NCBI GenBank assembly: GCA_902806595.1
Contig: CADCXC010000013.1
Coordinates: 124,001 to 188,000, forward strand
DNA from: Pyrenopolyporus hunteri
Taxonomy: Eukaryota > Ascomycota > Sordariomycetes > Xylariales > Hypoxylaceae
Reading direction: 5' to 3'
Length of the DNA: 64,000 nucleotides
The position numbers were made by a program, and so were the translations under genes. How positions within the stretch are numbered: the first letter of the stretch is position 1; each line of letters starts with the position of its first letter. This document shows, one piece after another, positions 23,636 through 35,175 of this stretch. The notes below the pieces were generated by a model. It saw nothing but the letters and a program-made list of their open reading frames with translations. It did not search any database and was not told the DNA's origin.

Positions 23636-24826
23636 GGTGAATTTAACGGCGGGAATGATCGGTTGTTTGCGCGAGGGATTGCGAGTTGCAGGGCTGCTGC
23701 TTGGTTGGTGGCTAGGTTGAATTCGACAACGACGACAACGCTAAAGAATACCTGGTACGTGAAACGGGAGGGGGAGTGGGAGAGGAAAATAGGAGAGGGG
23801 AAGAAACAAAAAAGAGAGAAAAAATAGAAAGAAGGCTGAGACGGAGGTCTTGCTGTTGTGTAAGTCGGATTGTGTAAGTTGTAAGTGGTAAGTGACGAGT
23901 GACGGGCGGGATTGCCTCAGCCCACTGCTAATCTGGCCTTATCGGGTGGTTTGATTGACTTGTCATTATGCACCTAATGCGGTGCGATTTAACCCGCTAA
24001 AACGCCAGTGGCCAGCCATTTCCGGATTACCTAATCCATGCGCTGTTGCATTTGGGATTCACGTCCGGATAAATGAATCCCATCCTATTTCTTCATTTTA
24101 ATTAATTAACAAGAACCTTCTAGGAACCGAACCTTCCATCGGAAATGGTACCTATGACGTGATTCGCTCTTCAGCCACATATATTATTATACTGTACCGA
24201 TGTATACATAGTGTAATGTGGCTAGAGAGTAGGTACTATAGGTAGGTATTGTCTAGCCATCAGGGGTTACAGGGGTTGCACGGTCGCAGGGGAAGAGAGA
24301 CCTCCTGAGAAAAGGGACCCACTGGGTTTTAGCTAAGATGTGTGCAGGGATTTTAATTGAAATGGCTGGGGCGCGTGTCGCGGGGCGTGTTCAGGTCGCG
24401 TCCCGGACAATTGGAGTGGATTTTCAATGGGAAGTTGCGAATTTGAATTTCCCCCAGCCACTTGGTTTTCATTCATTCTCTGCGCATTCTCCCATTATTA
24501 TCTCGCATCGAACCTGGTTTCGTCTCTTTATTCCCTCTTCCCTTCTTCGGAATATCCTGCTTCTAATTTAGTCCTATACTCAATCCAAGACTCCAATAGA
24601 AACAAACCACTTCTTCCTTCTCTTTGACACGACAATCGGCTTTCAACTAATAATAAACCATACTTCGAGATACTTCAATCTCTACAACGGCCTTATATCA
24701 TCGTCGACTCGAGAAGGAGATACCAATTCAACCTTGCGCCAAATCGCACAATTGTCGCATCGAGAACGCGAGACTCCTCTAGCTTCTCTACACTCTTCTC
24801 TACATTCTCCTTGTCATACAAAGATC
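23636..24826. promoter_or_regulatory. Divergent derlin/CENP-A intergenic region
   Basis: This 1.19-kb region must contain both promoters. It includes a GTAAGT-type degenerate run at about 23858-23905 resembling the one at 835-915, and a pyrimidine-rich leader (about 24480-24820) upstream of CENP-A. No ORF is convincing. Confidence 0.5.
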
Positions 24827-25354
24827 ATGGCAGGTCGCGGCGTGGCGCGCGGGGGCATCGCTAAGAGCGGTGTCGCGAGAGCGAGACGTGAGTCCATGTG
24901 CAATTCCTACCTAACGCTTTGGTGGCTAACCGATCCATAGCCGGCGACCCTATTCCCTACCCTCGGAGAAGAAGATATAGACCCGGGACAGTCGCGTTAA
25001 GGGAAATCCGAAGATACCAGAATAGCACCGATCTGCTTCTGCGGAAACTGCCATTCTCTCGACTCGTATGTTCAACTCTCCGAAGCGATCGGATCGGCAA
25101 CAAGTAACATGTGACGGGATATGCTAACCCATCTCCAGGTTCGCGAAGTAGCCCTGACAATGCGCCCGGCAGACGACGGCATGAGGTGGCAGTCCCAAGC
25201 TATACTGGCGCTCCAAGAAGCTGCCGAGGCCTTCCTCGTCCACCTATTCGAAGACTCCAATCTATGCGCCATCCACGCGAAACGAGTTACGATAATGCAG
25301 AAGGATATCCAACTCGCGAGACGAATACGTGGCGTATGGGGTGGCCTGGGCTGA
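24827..25354 (+). CDS. CSE4: Centromeric histone H3 variant CENP-A (CenH3)
   Basis: Exons 24827-24887, 24941-25065 and 25139-25354 encode 133 aa, with introns of 53 and 73 nt. The histone fold is H3-like (ALREIRRYQNSTDLLLRKLPFSR, broken by the second intron after SRL; and NLCAIHAKRVTIMQKDIQLARRIRG). It departs from canonical H3 in the CENP-A way: loop 1/helix 2 reads MRPADDGMRWQSQAILALQEAAEAFLVHLFED, where H3 has FKSDLRFQSSAIGALQE, and the C-terminus ends VWGGLG. The tail is only about 35 residues, lacks the H3 ARTKQTARKS start, and is Arg/Gly-rich. CENP-A replaces H3 in centromeric nucleosomes and recruits the inner kinetochore. The three-exon structure is also unlike most fungal canonical H3 genes. 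Confidence 0.94.
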
Positions 25355-26226
25355 GCTGTGAAAGCGGGAAGAGAAAGGGCTTGTCAATCAAAACTACCTA
25401 CACTAATAAAGACTTCGCGGTCTCGGAGCATTCATCCTTGGGACCGGTGTGATCGATTGCCCCGGTAGAGGGCAGTCCTGTACAAAAAAGCGGTCTGTGG
25501 ATAAGGAGATGACGATCGGATACCAAGGCGTTCCGCCGGTTGGGTGGGGTGGAAACCAAAGTGAGCCTGGAGTTCAGGAGTCGCAGCGCGGTAAGACCGA
25601 TTCAAAAGGAGAAGAGGTCCAGGGGTTTGCATTCGGCTTTGATACCACTACAATGCTTTGTTATAAATGGCAGGAAATCGGAGCTCGTCAGAATATAATG
25701 GTTGTTGTCGTCGTTATAATATCGATATCGATATCGATATCAATAGCAAGAAGTCGGAGTGAAATGTTTTATTTTTGAAGAGGCTGAAGAGAGTGGCACG
25801 GAACGGAGGAATCTCACGAATGAGCTATTTCCAAATAACTCTCCGTAAGAATTGGAGCTCGTGTGGAGCATTAGCATGCCTCGGGGATGTTTTAGCGGCG
25901 GTACCCGTTGGAAGCCGTTAAATACCAGCTAAAAATTACCTGGTGTGCGTACGCAATGAAGTGACGTCAATAGCTAAGAAATATATCCGAAGCTCCCCAT
26001 TTCGCTGCATTCTATGGGTTTTTGTAAAATCGTGCTGTGTTGTGTGGTATCCCTTACCACCCCTTTATTACCTGATTACTTGTTATTTTTTTGAATTAGT
26101 AAGGTTACGGAACAGTACTAAGAATCAATTGTCATAATCCCCTCCCTATATTGCTTATAGCTTACCTATCTCCTTCCCTCCCTACTTACCTCGGTCCTCG
26201 ACACACAAGAAACCTTCGAATCGACA
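25355..26226. other. Intergenic region with an (ATCGAT)n microsatellite
   Basis: This 872-bp tandem spacer lies between CENP-A and the FUN14 gene. A 109-codon open frame at 25449-25778 exists only because it runs through a simple repeat (25719-25742) and is rejected. The last about 100 bp before the FUN14 ATG are pyrimidine-rich leader. Confidence 0.5.
25719..25742. repeat. ATATCG microsatellite
   Basis: Four near-perfect tandem copies of the 6-mer ATATCG span 24 bp. Confidence 0.9.
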
Positions 26227-26805
26227 ATGTCGGCGAGACTGCTTACGCGAGCCTTCCTGCCGCGCCACGCCCTCGGCGCTAGCATCGTCGGGCTCTCTCT
26301 CGGAACGAGCATGGCGACGTTCAGACAGCCGAGGCTTAGGCTAGACGCGAGGGAGACCCCGCGACCTATGAGCAGTCAGCCCCCCGTCAAGGACAAGTTA
26401 GACCCCGAGCTCTTGAAGCAGCTTTCCGGTGGGAGTATTGCAGGTCGGGCCCATTATGATTCTTGAGAAAAGCAAAAGGGGATTGAGACTAAGAGGACCT
26501 TCTAGGATTCGTATCGGGGCTCCTAATCAGCGTTTTCTCACGGACGTTGGTGTTACTTTTGGGAATTTCCGCAGTGATAATTCAGGTGAGCAACGCGTGG
26601 CGTGAAAACTTCATAAGCTAAACATTCCCCTGACTAAATACCTAAATACTAGGTGGCCTCGAGATACGGCCTCGATCTAGTAGAGCAGTTGAGGTTGAAG
26701 CAGCGGCTGGGGAATTCACGCGTATTAGCCGCCCTGGAAAGAAACCCGGCGTTTAAGCTATCATTCGGATTATTCTTCGCTATGTCCGCTTTTATGCAAT
26801 TCTAA
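26227..26805 (+). CDS. FUN14-domain mitochondrial membrane protein
   Basis: Exons 26227-26443, 26506-26585 and 26653-26805 give 149 aa; introns of 62 and 67 nt keep the phase. The N-terminal 45 residues are Arg/Ser/Ala-rich without acidic residues (MSARLLTRAFLPRHALG), a likely mitochondrial targeting segment. The FUN14 domain begins at GGSIAGFVSGLL, where the first intron falls, and continues SRTLVLLLGISAVIIQ and SFGLFFAMSAFMQF, two to three hydrophobic segments rich in small residues. Family members sit in the outer mitochondrial membrane; animal FUNDC1 is a mitophagy receptor, but the LC3-binding motif of FUNDC1 was not seen here and fungal roles are poorly defined. The gene ends 115 bp from the convergent aminopeptidase gene. 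Confidence 0.88.
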
Positions 26806-26920
26806 TACTTAGCATCTACACCTAGGTAGCGGAGGCGGCTATCTAGGTAGAAAATAGAACGCCGAGCGCGTCTGAAGAAAGAATTCTAGCATCTAATTTT
26901 CTTTTTGTTTTTATTTCTTT

Positions 26921-29158
26921 TTAGAAAGGCTGCGTTTCTCTCTTTAGCCACGCCGTTGTCAATTCGTCGTTCTCAAAATAGCCCTTCGTCTTTTCCCAGA
27001 CGTCGGCGTTGTAGTCGTTCAGCCACGCCCTCTCCGCGTCTGTCAGACTGCTTGAGTCGATCAGTTTACGGCAGTACGGCACCATGGTAACGTGCTCGAA
27101 GCCGAGGTATGGCTTGTCGCCGAACTTGTGCTTCGTCTGGGCTTCCCTGACCATAACGATATTCTCGATGCGAATCCCGAACGCACCATCCTCGTAATAG
27201 CCGGGCTCGTTGGAGATGACGTTACCGGGGGACAGCGAAACCTCCGAGTACTGCACCCTAGTGCCGATACCTATCGGTCCCTCGTGCACGTTGAGGTACG
27301 ACCCGACGCCGTGGCCGGTGCCGTGGCGGTAATCGAGTCCGTAGCGCTAAATCACATGGTAAGCAAAATTGTACGGCCTCTTTAGGACGTTACGGTCGAA
27401 ACATACCCATAGATGCTGGCGTGCGAGGACGTCCAATGCGAAACCCGTGGTCCCCTTCGGAAATACGGCCCTGTCCAAAGCGATATGGCCCTTAAGGGTA
27501 AGCGTGTAAGCCTCGATCTCGGCCTCGGTGGGCTCGGCGAAATGCAAAGTCCGAGTCGTGTCCGTGGTACCGTCGAGGTATTGCGCCCCGGAATCGCACA
27601 AATAAACGGCATTAGGGTCGATGACGGAGCAACTTCCGCGTTCCGGCTTGTAGTGGATGACGGCAGCGCTGCAAAGTCACGACGCGATTAGTATGCTCCC
27701 TTAAAATGGCAACGGTTTTCCTAATATCAGACTCACTTTGGCCCCGTTGACGATATCGTGGGAAACGAAAGGCCGACGAAGTCCTTCTGTTTCGCGCGCA
27801 GAGATTCGAGTTTGTCCGCGGCCTCGACTTCGTCGATGGTGGCCTTCTTCGCTATCAGCTGGTCTTCCAACCACGCGAAGAACTCGATCAGGGCCGCGCC
27901 GTCTCGGATGTGGCAGGACCTCATCCCTTCCAGCTCGGCCTCGTTCTTCACCGCTTTAGAATCGCCGACCGGGCTCCGTATCTCGTCCACCGCATCGTCG
28001 CCGCCGAGCGCTCGCTTCAGAGCCCACGAAGCCTTGTTAGAGATCAGGAACTTCTTGCTAGCCTCGCCGTTCTCCTTAATTTCCACCAATCGGCTAAGCG
28101 CGGACGCGTCGCCGAAGATGTCCCCGTACGGCTTGATCGCGACGCCGTTATCCTTCAGATACGACTGACACTCTGAGCTCAGCTTCGAAGAGTCGATGTA
28201 TAGCGTAGCCTCGTCGGCGGTGACGATAGCGTACGAGAAGAAGACCGGGTTGTACGGGATGTCGTTCCCTCGAAGGTTGAAGAGCCAAGCGACCTCGTCG
28301 AGCATTGAAACGACGAATCCGAGCGACTTCTTCTTCTCGAGTTCTTTCCGGAGATCGGCAAGCTTCGTCTTGGCGTCTTTCCCGGTGAAATTTTCGGCGA
28401 GAACTATGACGGGCTCGTTGGGTCGGGGCGGTCGATCGCTCCCCCACACTATGTCGACGAGATTTGCGTCGACCGGTGCGAGCTCCTTGCCTCCGCTCTT
28501 CTTGATCTTCTCCGAGAGCTTCTTGGCGGCGCCGCTCGTCAGCAAAGTCGGGTCGACGGCTACGACTTTGCCGCCGGCGGCCTGGTCGGCGGACCATTCC
28601 TGCCACGTCGGGACGTCCTGGAGACCCTGCTTCAGCAGCAGCCAGTTGTCGTCGAGCTGCTGAGAAGCTTGGTTGAAGTAGCGGCCGTCCGTGGCCAGGG
28701 CCGCCTTGTCGTGGGTGATGACCGCGCAGCCAGCGGATCCGGTGAAGCCCGAGATGAAGGCGCGGCGAGCATCGCAAGGCGCGATATACTCGGAAGCGTG
28801 GCTATCCTCGGACGGGACGACTTGATAGTAGTATAGATCGTCAGCCGCCAAAACTCTAAGAAATGCAGGGAATCCAATATGATATGTTGGCTAGCCTACT
28901 ATACACGTCAACCTGGTGTTCGCTCATGAGCTTGCGGAGCTCGGTAAGGCGAGCCGTCGTGTCGACCTTCTCCATCTCGATAGCCGCTGCGCTGCTGATG
29001 CTCTGAAACCGGAATATTGGTCGTAGTAAGGTCGTCGGCGAGGCTTGGATGTTGCTCCACAGTCGAGATCCGAGCCTAGGTATCTTAGCGAAAGATAAGA
29101 GCGTGATTCTCGAAGGCATAGACGGTGTGAGAAGGGACGGAGGGACTCTTATCGGCAT
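26921..29158 (-). CDS. Xaa-Pro aminopeptidase P (M24B metallopeptidase)
   Basis: Minus-strand exons 29158-28900, 28820-27737, 27668-27407 and 27346-26921 encode 676 aa in consistent phase; introns are 79, 68 and 60 nt. It has two N-terminal creatinase-like domains (starting SEDSHASEYIAPCDARR) and the M24 catalytic domain with its five ligands: the Asp pair in CDSGAQYLDGTTDTTRT, His in HGTGHGVGSYLNVHEGP, Glu in NEPGYYEDG and Glu in the C-terminal part. The enzyme releases N-terminal residues preceding proline and is usually Mn(II)-dependent. The first 61 residues are Arg/Ser-rich with no acidic residue until the last position, resembling a mitochondrial presequence. A second ATG at 28975 would give the standard 615-aa cytosolic form, so dual targeting by alternative initiation is possible. 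Confidence 0.93.
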
Positions 29159-30435
29159 CAGCCCGCAACGATATCAATGATAGACGGTTAGAATGGGTCA
29201 ACGCATGGGGTTCGGATACCAAAGACGGCCAATCCAGGAGAGTCTGGGTCCGGGGGGGACCTATGAAGGGTCGCAATCTCGGGCGGGAATAGCCCTGGCA
29301 AATCCACAGGGGCCCAGTTGAAATCTCAGGGGAAACTCATTCATGGATTGATATTAACGAAGGGCCTGCCGGCGATTACGCCCGAGTCTTAAGAGAGTTA
29401 CTGCGCCCGAGTCTTTCTTAGGAGGGTCACTGTATCGCAAAATTAAGGACATGAATTCAACTTGGAATGGGGGTAAAAGTAGGGCACCTTATGTGACCTA
29501 AAAAGGGCACTTAAAAAAGCACTTTCAAAAGTACCTACTTTAAACAGGGAGGGGCTGCACAACCAACCCGAGTTGCACGAGTCGTTATCGTTAACATTAC
29601 CGTTATCGAGTTTTATTAAATAACGAATAGAGAAATTTTATCGTTTTAATATATATTTATATAATACAGGAATTTTCATAGAATTTATTTTATTTCCCTT
29701 ATTATAAAATAAATCCAAAAAATTTACATAAACTTAAGTACCGGAGATACGTAATAAAGTACATGTGTACCTATAGTCGGCGGCAGGAAAAGGTATCTCA
29801 CAAGTTCCAGTACCTCTGAGTTCAACAATTTACCCCGCTAACCAAGCGATAACCCGCAAGACTGCGGAGAATAAATTGTTTTTCTAGAAGTAGATATACT
29901 TTCCATATCTCAGCTTGGCGCTAAGTAAGTTGTACGTACCAATCATACTCGTACAGCCTGAGACAACCCCACCATCCAAAATTGGGCTCCGAACCTTGTG
30001 CGCCCCTCTATGCCTATTTTTGCGGAATGACGTTGGGAAATGGCGGATTAGCGAATTCCGATCACTCATTTCTCCATCCATCCAACTCTTGGCCCTGGTT
30101 GAGATACCTATCTGGCGAGGCGCAATCGGCTTACCTTAGGCAGGTACGCATGTAGGTATCTTACCAGGAGGGCAAAACACGTTTTCCCCAAGGTAGTAGC
30201 AGCCCGTTTAGTGTTCGAGCTGTTCGAGCTACCAAAGGGAAACACCGAACGACTTCTTAGGCCCTCGTCTCATTACACTACTTCTCTGTTCTGACTCGGG
30301 CAATATTCACAAAGACGTCTAATACTAACCAAAGTCGTTTCTCACAAAATACTACCCTTCGGATTATACGCCCCAAACCCGCAGCCGACGTAATTCTCGA
30401 TATGGATGAGATATCTCACGAAAGCCAACACGACC
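29159..30435. promoter_or_regulatory. Divergent aminopeptidase/importin intergenic region with a short AT-rich relic
   Basis: This 1.28-kb region contains both promoters. Around 29590-29735 the composition drops to about 85% A+T with CpG retained, resembling a small RIP-affected repeat relic, but no inverted or direct terminal repeats were found. A CGCCCGAGTCTT duplication lies at about 29380-29415. No gene is supported. Confidence 0.45.
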
Positions 30436-33400
30436 ATGGAAAACATATCTATCGAGGATATTACTCTGCCTGAGGTCGAGAATGTGGGTGATATATGCCT
30501 GATTTATATCTTCCCTTGAGATTGTTTGTCGATGAAAATTAATAAACTACATACTCACCTACGCATCTCACTTGAGATATCCAAAGTCTTTTCACGCTAC
30601 GGTTCTGACTGACTGATTTACTGACTGGTTGACGCTCTGCTTCTAGTTAATACATGAATTATATAAGCCAAACCCTCCTGAGATTATCAACAATATCCAG
30701 GAACTTCTCCAGAACCTCCAGAAATCGCCCGCAGGTTGGCGACTCGCCGATGGCTTGCTGAGTCTGCCGGACGACAATGTCAAGTTTTTCGGCGCCTTGA
30801 CTTTCACAGTAAAATTAAATACTGAAACGTGATACTCCCTTTGAAAGAAAATGACTCCCTCTTACTTCTCTCTTACCTCCAACTCACATGCTAACCTACC
30901 TCTATACAGTTTATCCGAGGAGAATGCTGTCTCTGTGCTCCAGAAGTTAATATCGTCCCTTATAGATTTCATTAAGGATGGGACTGCCGGCTTTGTTGTC
31001 AAGAAGCTCTGCAGCACTCTCGTCACATACTTTATCAAATACTCGTATACGTGGCCGAATTGTATCCGCCACCTCGCGTGGTGCCTGGAGAGCCGCACAA
31101 GTGCTCCCGTCGACGATGTTAAGGATACTTCTCCCTTCGAGGATGTGGTTCGGTCGATGGATGTCGAGAACTTCTGCGTGGTGACGTGGTTTGCTCGATT
31201 CTTGCCCAACGAGGCGGAGAAAGTCGACGTGAGATCCGTCCACTACATTCACTTCCACGAACGGGTTGTGGGCAACGCCGCCGACGTTGCCGCGCTCTTG
31301 GCCCACGGTATAAGTTCCGTCAGCGATGGGGGTGCCCGCCCGAACGATTCGATTTCTTGCCTACAAGCCTGGCTGCAGTACGCCCTGCGGAATCCTAAGC
31401 AGCCGATGGTCCAGCGGTTCCAGGAGCTTGTCCACCCCGTCATCAACTGCCTTCCCCACGACGCGCTCTACGATACCGCGGTCGAGCTACTCACGTATGT
31501 CCTAGAAGATTGGCCGTCGTTCTTCCTCCAAGACCACGTCAAGGCTCTGTACTCCGTTTTCGAGAGTGACTGGGGCCGTGACAAATACTGCTTGCTCCTA
31601 GAGAGCGAGGAGTCGGACGACGAAGCCTTTCATTTCGGATTATTCATGTTGGCTTTCGGCGAGGCTCAGATGTTGGACTTGTTGGATCCGACTGACGAGA
31701 GGGCCCAACGTTTCCTTGCCCTCCTCGCCAACCTACCGAGCGCAAACGGGTACCCCGGAGTGGATAATAGGACTTTTGTGCCGGCCGTCGAATTCTGGTC
31801 AACCTTCGCCGAAAACCTATCCGATGCTTCGATAGAGCCGATTATCGCACAGCCAACGCCTGAAGGCCGGTGGGATAAGCCGCCTGTCTGGCAGATGATG
31901 CAGGCCGTCTCGGAGAGCTCGCGGAAAATACAGTACCCGTCCGTTGCTGTTTACAACTCCTGGGATTCTACGGAAAGGGTCGCGTTTGCGGACGCGCGAA
32001 AAGACGTGGCCGATTTTCTGCAAGCCGTGTACATGACGATCGGGAAGAACTTGCTGTCGATTTTCGCAAAGAACCTGCTGGAAGCGTTGCCGAGATCGGC
32101 TTGGGCGGAGCTCGAAGCGGCCGCCTTCTGTTTGGGAGCGCTGTCCGATTGCGTATCGGACGAGACTTTATACGACGACATATTAACCGAGATATTCGGC
32201 TCCCCGTTATTCGAACTGTTGCGCCAAGGGCAGACCGTGGTACCTATCCGAGCGAGGCAGACGTGTCTCTCCCTAATAGAGCGTTACTCGGATTACTTCG
32301 GAAATCACGTCGAATACTTACCTGCCGCGTTAAACCTCCTCTTTAGCGCCGTGGGGGATCGACATCTGGCGTCGTCTTCGTCGAAGTCGATATACAAACT
32401 TTGCTCCTCTTGTCGATCCCACTTGGCTTCCGAAGTCGACACGTTCCTCGAGCAGTACGGGTCGCTACGAAACGGCGAGTTGGACTCGCTAGCCGAGGAA
32501 AGGGTCGTAGGAGCCATCGCCTGCATTATCCAGGCTGTCCCCGGAAGCGCGCAGAAGGCGAGCGCCTTTCGAAGGCTGCTGACTATGATCGGGATGGACG
32601 TCGAAACTAGCTTGCAGCTCTCATCATGTGGTGAGGGGACTCTCCTACCTCCCGATAATCCGGTAAGTTTTGTCTCTATTTGCGTTGCTGTGAGGGGGAG
32701 AAAGGGGGAGGAGGAGAAGGATCTGAGGATAAGCCCTCTTTTTGTCTTGACGAACGATGATTTCTAACAGAGTACTATAGGTAGCGATACGAGCCTTCGA
32801 CTCCGCGCAACCCCCGACTGCGCCTATTTCGGCATCGGAGATAGCATTGAACCTAGCCATTCGAGCTCTTCGTTGTCTTCACACTATCGCCAAAGGGAGC
32901 CAGGCTCCCTCTGAAGCTCCTGTCGACCTAGACGCTGACGATGACGGTGCACAAATAGCAACCGACGCGGATTTGAATCAGGTACAACTTGACATCATGG
33001 TGAGTACGCTCTAGAAGATCTTCCTGTGGATACCGGGGGAAACATGGTGAATTGACGATTTTTTTCTTTCTCGGTTTAGAATATTCTAGTTCGGCTCAAG
33101 GAGACGTCCTCGAATAGTAGCGAAGTTGTCGACGCCATCTGCGGTATCCTTCGTGCCGGATTTTCCGAAACAGAACCGGGACCGTTCGTGTTCCCACCGC
33201 AGATGGTGACCGAGTTTCTCACTAGTAGATGGCATAATCGTATCGCTACGGTGGTAAATACGGCGAGCGTCTTTGTTACGTCCCTTAATAGTGGAAGTCA
33301 GAAAAAGTATCTGGGAGAGGTTCTCGGGCAGCTTTTGCCATGGGTATTCGGTCTTCTGAGTCAACTTTCGGGTATGTCCCTATTCTATCCTAGCATCGTC

Positions 33401-34183
33401 AGCGGAACGCGTCGGCGACCGTTCTGTGAATCTTTAATTGATGGCAAATTTGTGCTCGCCAAATGACTTCGTCGCTAATTATACGCAGAGCCAGAGCAAG
33501 ACCCCGAACTGTCACAATACGGCATAGAATTTGCGCAGAGGATCATGGCAAAGCGCCCGGATATACTCCTGTCCCAGCCCGCGAACATGCTTGAGTTTCT
33601 CTTCATGTTTGCTATTAAGCTGCTGAATGGGAGTGAGCCCTTGCCTAAGGCGGCGGCGATGGAATTCTGGGTAGGTCACGCCATCGGTCATTGCGGGACG
33701 TCGACGGTATTACTGACTGCGTGACTGTCTCACTAGTGTACGTTTATATCTCTGGATGCGCGTGACCTGCGTACCCGACTTATCGTGGAAGACGCAATGT
33801 CGTATCTAGGCCCAAAATTAGCCGAAGCGATCATCCAGAACATCGGAGGTAAGGCGTCGAGAAGCGAACTGGATAAGTTCAGTGAGCCCCTGAAGAAGCT
33901 GGTGGCGCAACAAGTCAACGCCCGTCAATGGTTGGAAGCGGCCTTGAAAGATCCGGCGTTCCCTAGCGACAAAGTGACCGCGGAAGATAAGGACTATTTC
34001 CTTAAGAAAGTGATAATGTAAGTGCATCCATTATTATAGCTTGCTTATAGGCCTCTGTGTGTATTTCTGGTTGGGATGGTGCTAATATTCGGACGTAGGC
34101 TGCGTGGCCAACGCGCAACAAACCAGGTGGTACGCGACTTCTGGTTATCCTGTAGAGGCTCCGACTTCGCATATACATCATGA
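30436..34183 (+). CDS. Karyopherin-beta, importin-13/Kap122 (Pdr6)-type nuclear transport receptor
   Basis: Eight exons: 30436-30483, 30647-30828, 30910-32662, 32781-32999, 33080-33371, 33489-33670, 33737-34017 and 34099-34183 give 1,013 aa; every junction is GT-AG and in phase. The N-terminus (LIHELYKPNPPEIINNIQ, then GWRLADGLL and FFGALTFTVKLN) is the importin-beta N-terminal HEAT-repeat pattern that binds RanGTP. The protein is alpha-helical throughout and ends QRATNQVVRDFWLSCRG. Length and N-terminal pattern fit the importin-13 / yeast Kap122 group, which imports (and partly exports) specific cargoes in a Ran-dependent way. Cargo cannot be predicted. An in-frame ATG at 30406 would add ten residues; 30436 is chosen as the more family-like start. 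Splice sites of exons 1 and 4 are the least certain. Confidence 0.88.
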
Positions 34184-34502
34184 TGGCGTCATTCCCCTCG
34201 TTGGGCACTGGTCTGCTTGTACTCTCTAGGCTGGTCAAGTGCGTAGCTACGGATAGGATAGGTAGATAAAGTTAGTGTGCTTTTGGGGGTGTTATTTGCT
34301 TGACACAGCTACAAGAGAAAAAAAAGTTACAGCCCATCCTCATTGTATCGACCGTGTCGTGCTAGATCCAAGTGTGATTCTAATAATTCTACACGACGCT
34401 ATCATGCCACGTCCATCGTAATGGGCCATAACATAAACACCCGACTTTACGGGATATCTAAGGGCTAGGAGGTAGGTCTCCGGGCGCAGGCATTCCGCTC
34501 AG
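34184..34502. other. Convergent spacer, karyopherin/MSW1
   Basis: This 319-bp region between convergent stop codons must hold both 3' UTRs. No ORF or RNA gene was recognised. Confidence 0.55.
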
Positions 34503-35143
34503 CTAAACCACCTGCGGCCCTAAGCCGACGGCGTGCCTCACCATCCTCATAGTCTCCTCGGCGTTGCGGCGCGCGATCTCGGCGCCCTCGGCCTCGATCT
34601 CGTCGAGCCACTTGCCGCCCTTGCGGTACAGCAGCTCCTCGTGGCGCTCGCGCACGCCCTCGAGCTCGGCGCACACCGCCCTGATCACGTCGAGCTTCAG
34701 GTCCTTGAGCGTCGCGTCGGCGTACCGCGCCGCCAGCTCGCGGGCGGTCGGCCTCCTCAGCCGCTCCTCCTTCTCGGCGTCCGCGGCGCCGTCGCTGCTG
34801 CCGCCGCCGCCGTCGCCGTCGGAGGAGACGACGGAGGGCGGCGAGCACTGCGCCAGGATCTCCAGGAGGTTGGCGACGCCGGGCCGCGCCTCGGGCTCGT
34901 ACGTCACGGCGTTCCACGAGTCCGTCACGGCCCGCAGGACCCGCGCCTGGATCTCCTTCTCCGGGTAGTTGATCAGGATCCGCGAGTTGTGGCTCTCCGC
35001 CGACTTGGACATTTTCTCGATGGGCCGGCTTAGCGACATTATGCGGGGGGAGGGGCCTGGTTGTTTTGTTAGTTAGTTGTTTGGTATTTTTAATTTTTGA
35101 GGAATTAAATTTTGATTTTGGTCGAGTTGGGGGTTTTTATCTC

Positions 35144-35175
<32 letters not shown>

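Noticed and set aside
25449..25778. 109-codon frame downstream of CENP-A
   Set aside because: It reads through an (ATATCG)n microsatellite giving an Ile-Ser repeat; no similarity.
29590..29735. Second MITE candidate in the aminopeptidase/importin gap
   Set aside because: It is AT-rich like the core of the 6349-6635 element, but no terminal inverted repeats or target duplication could be found.
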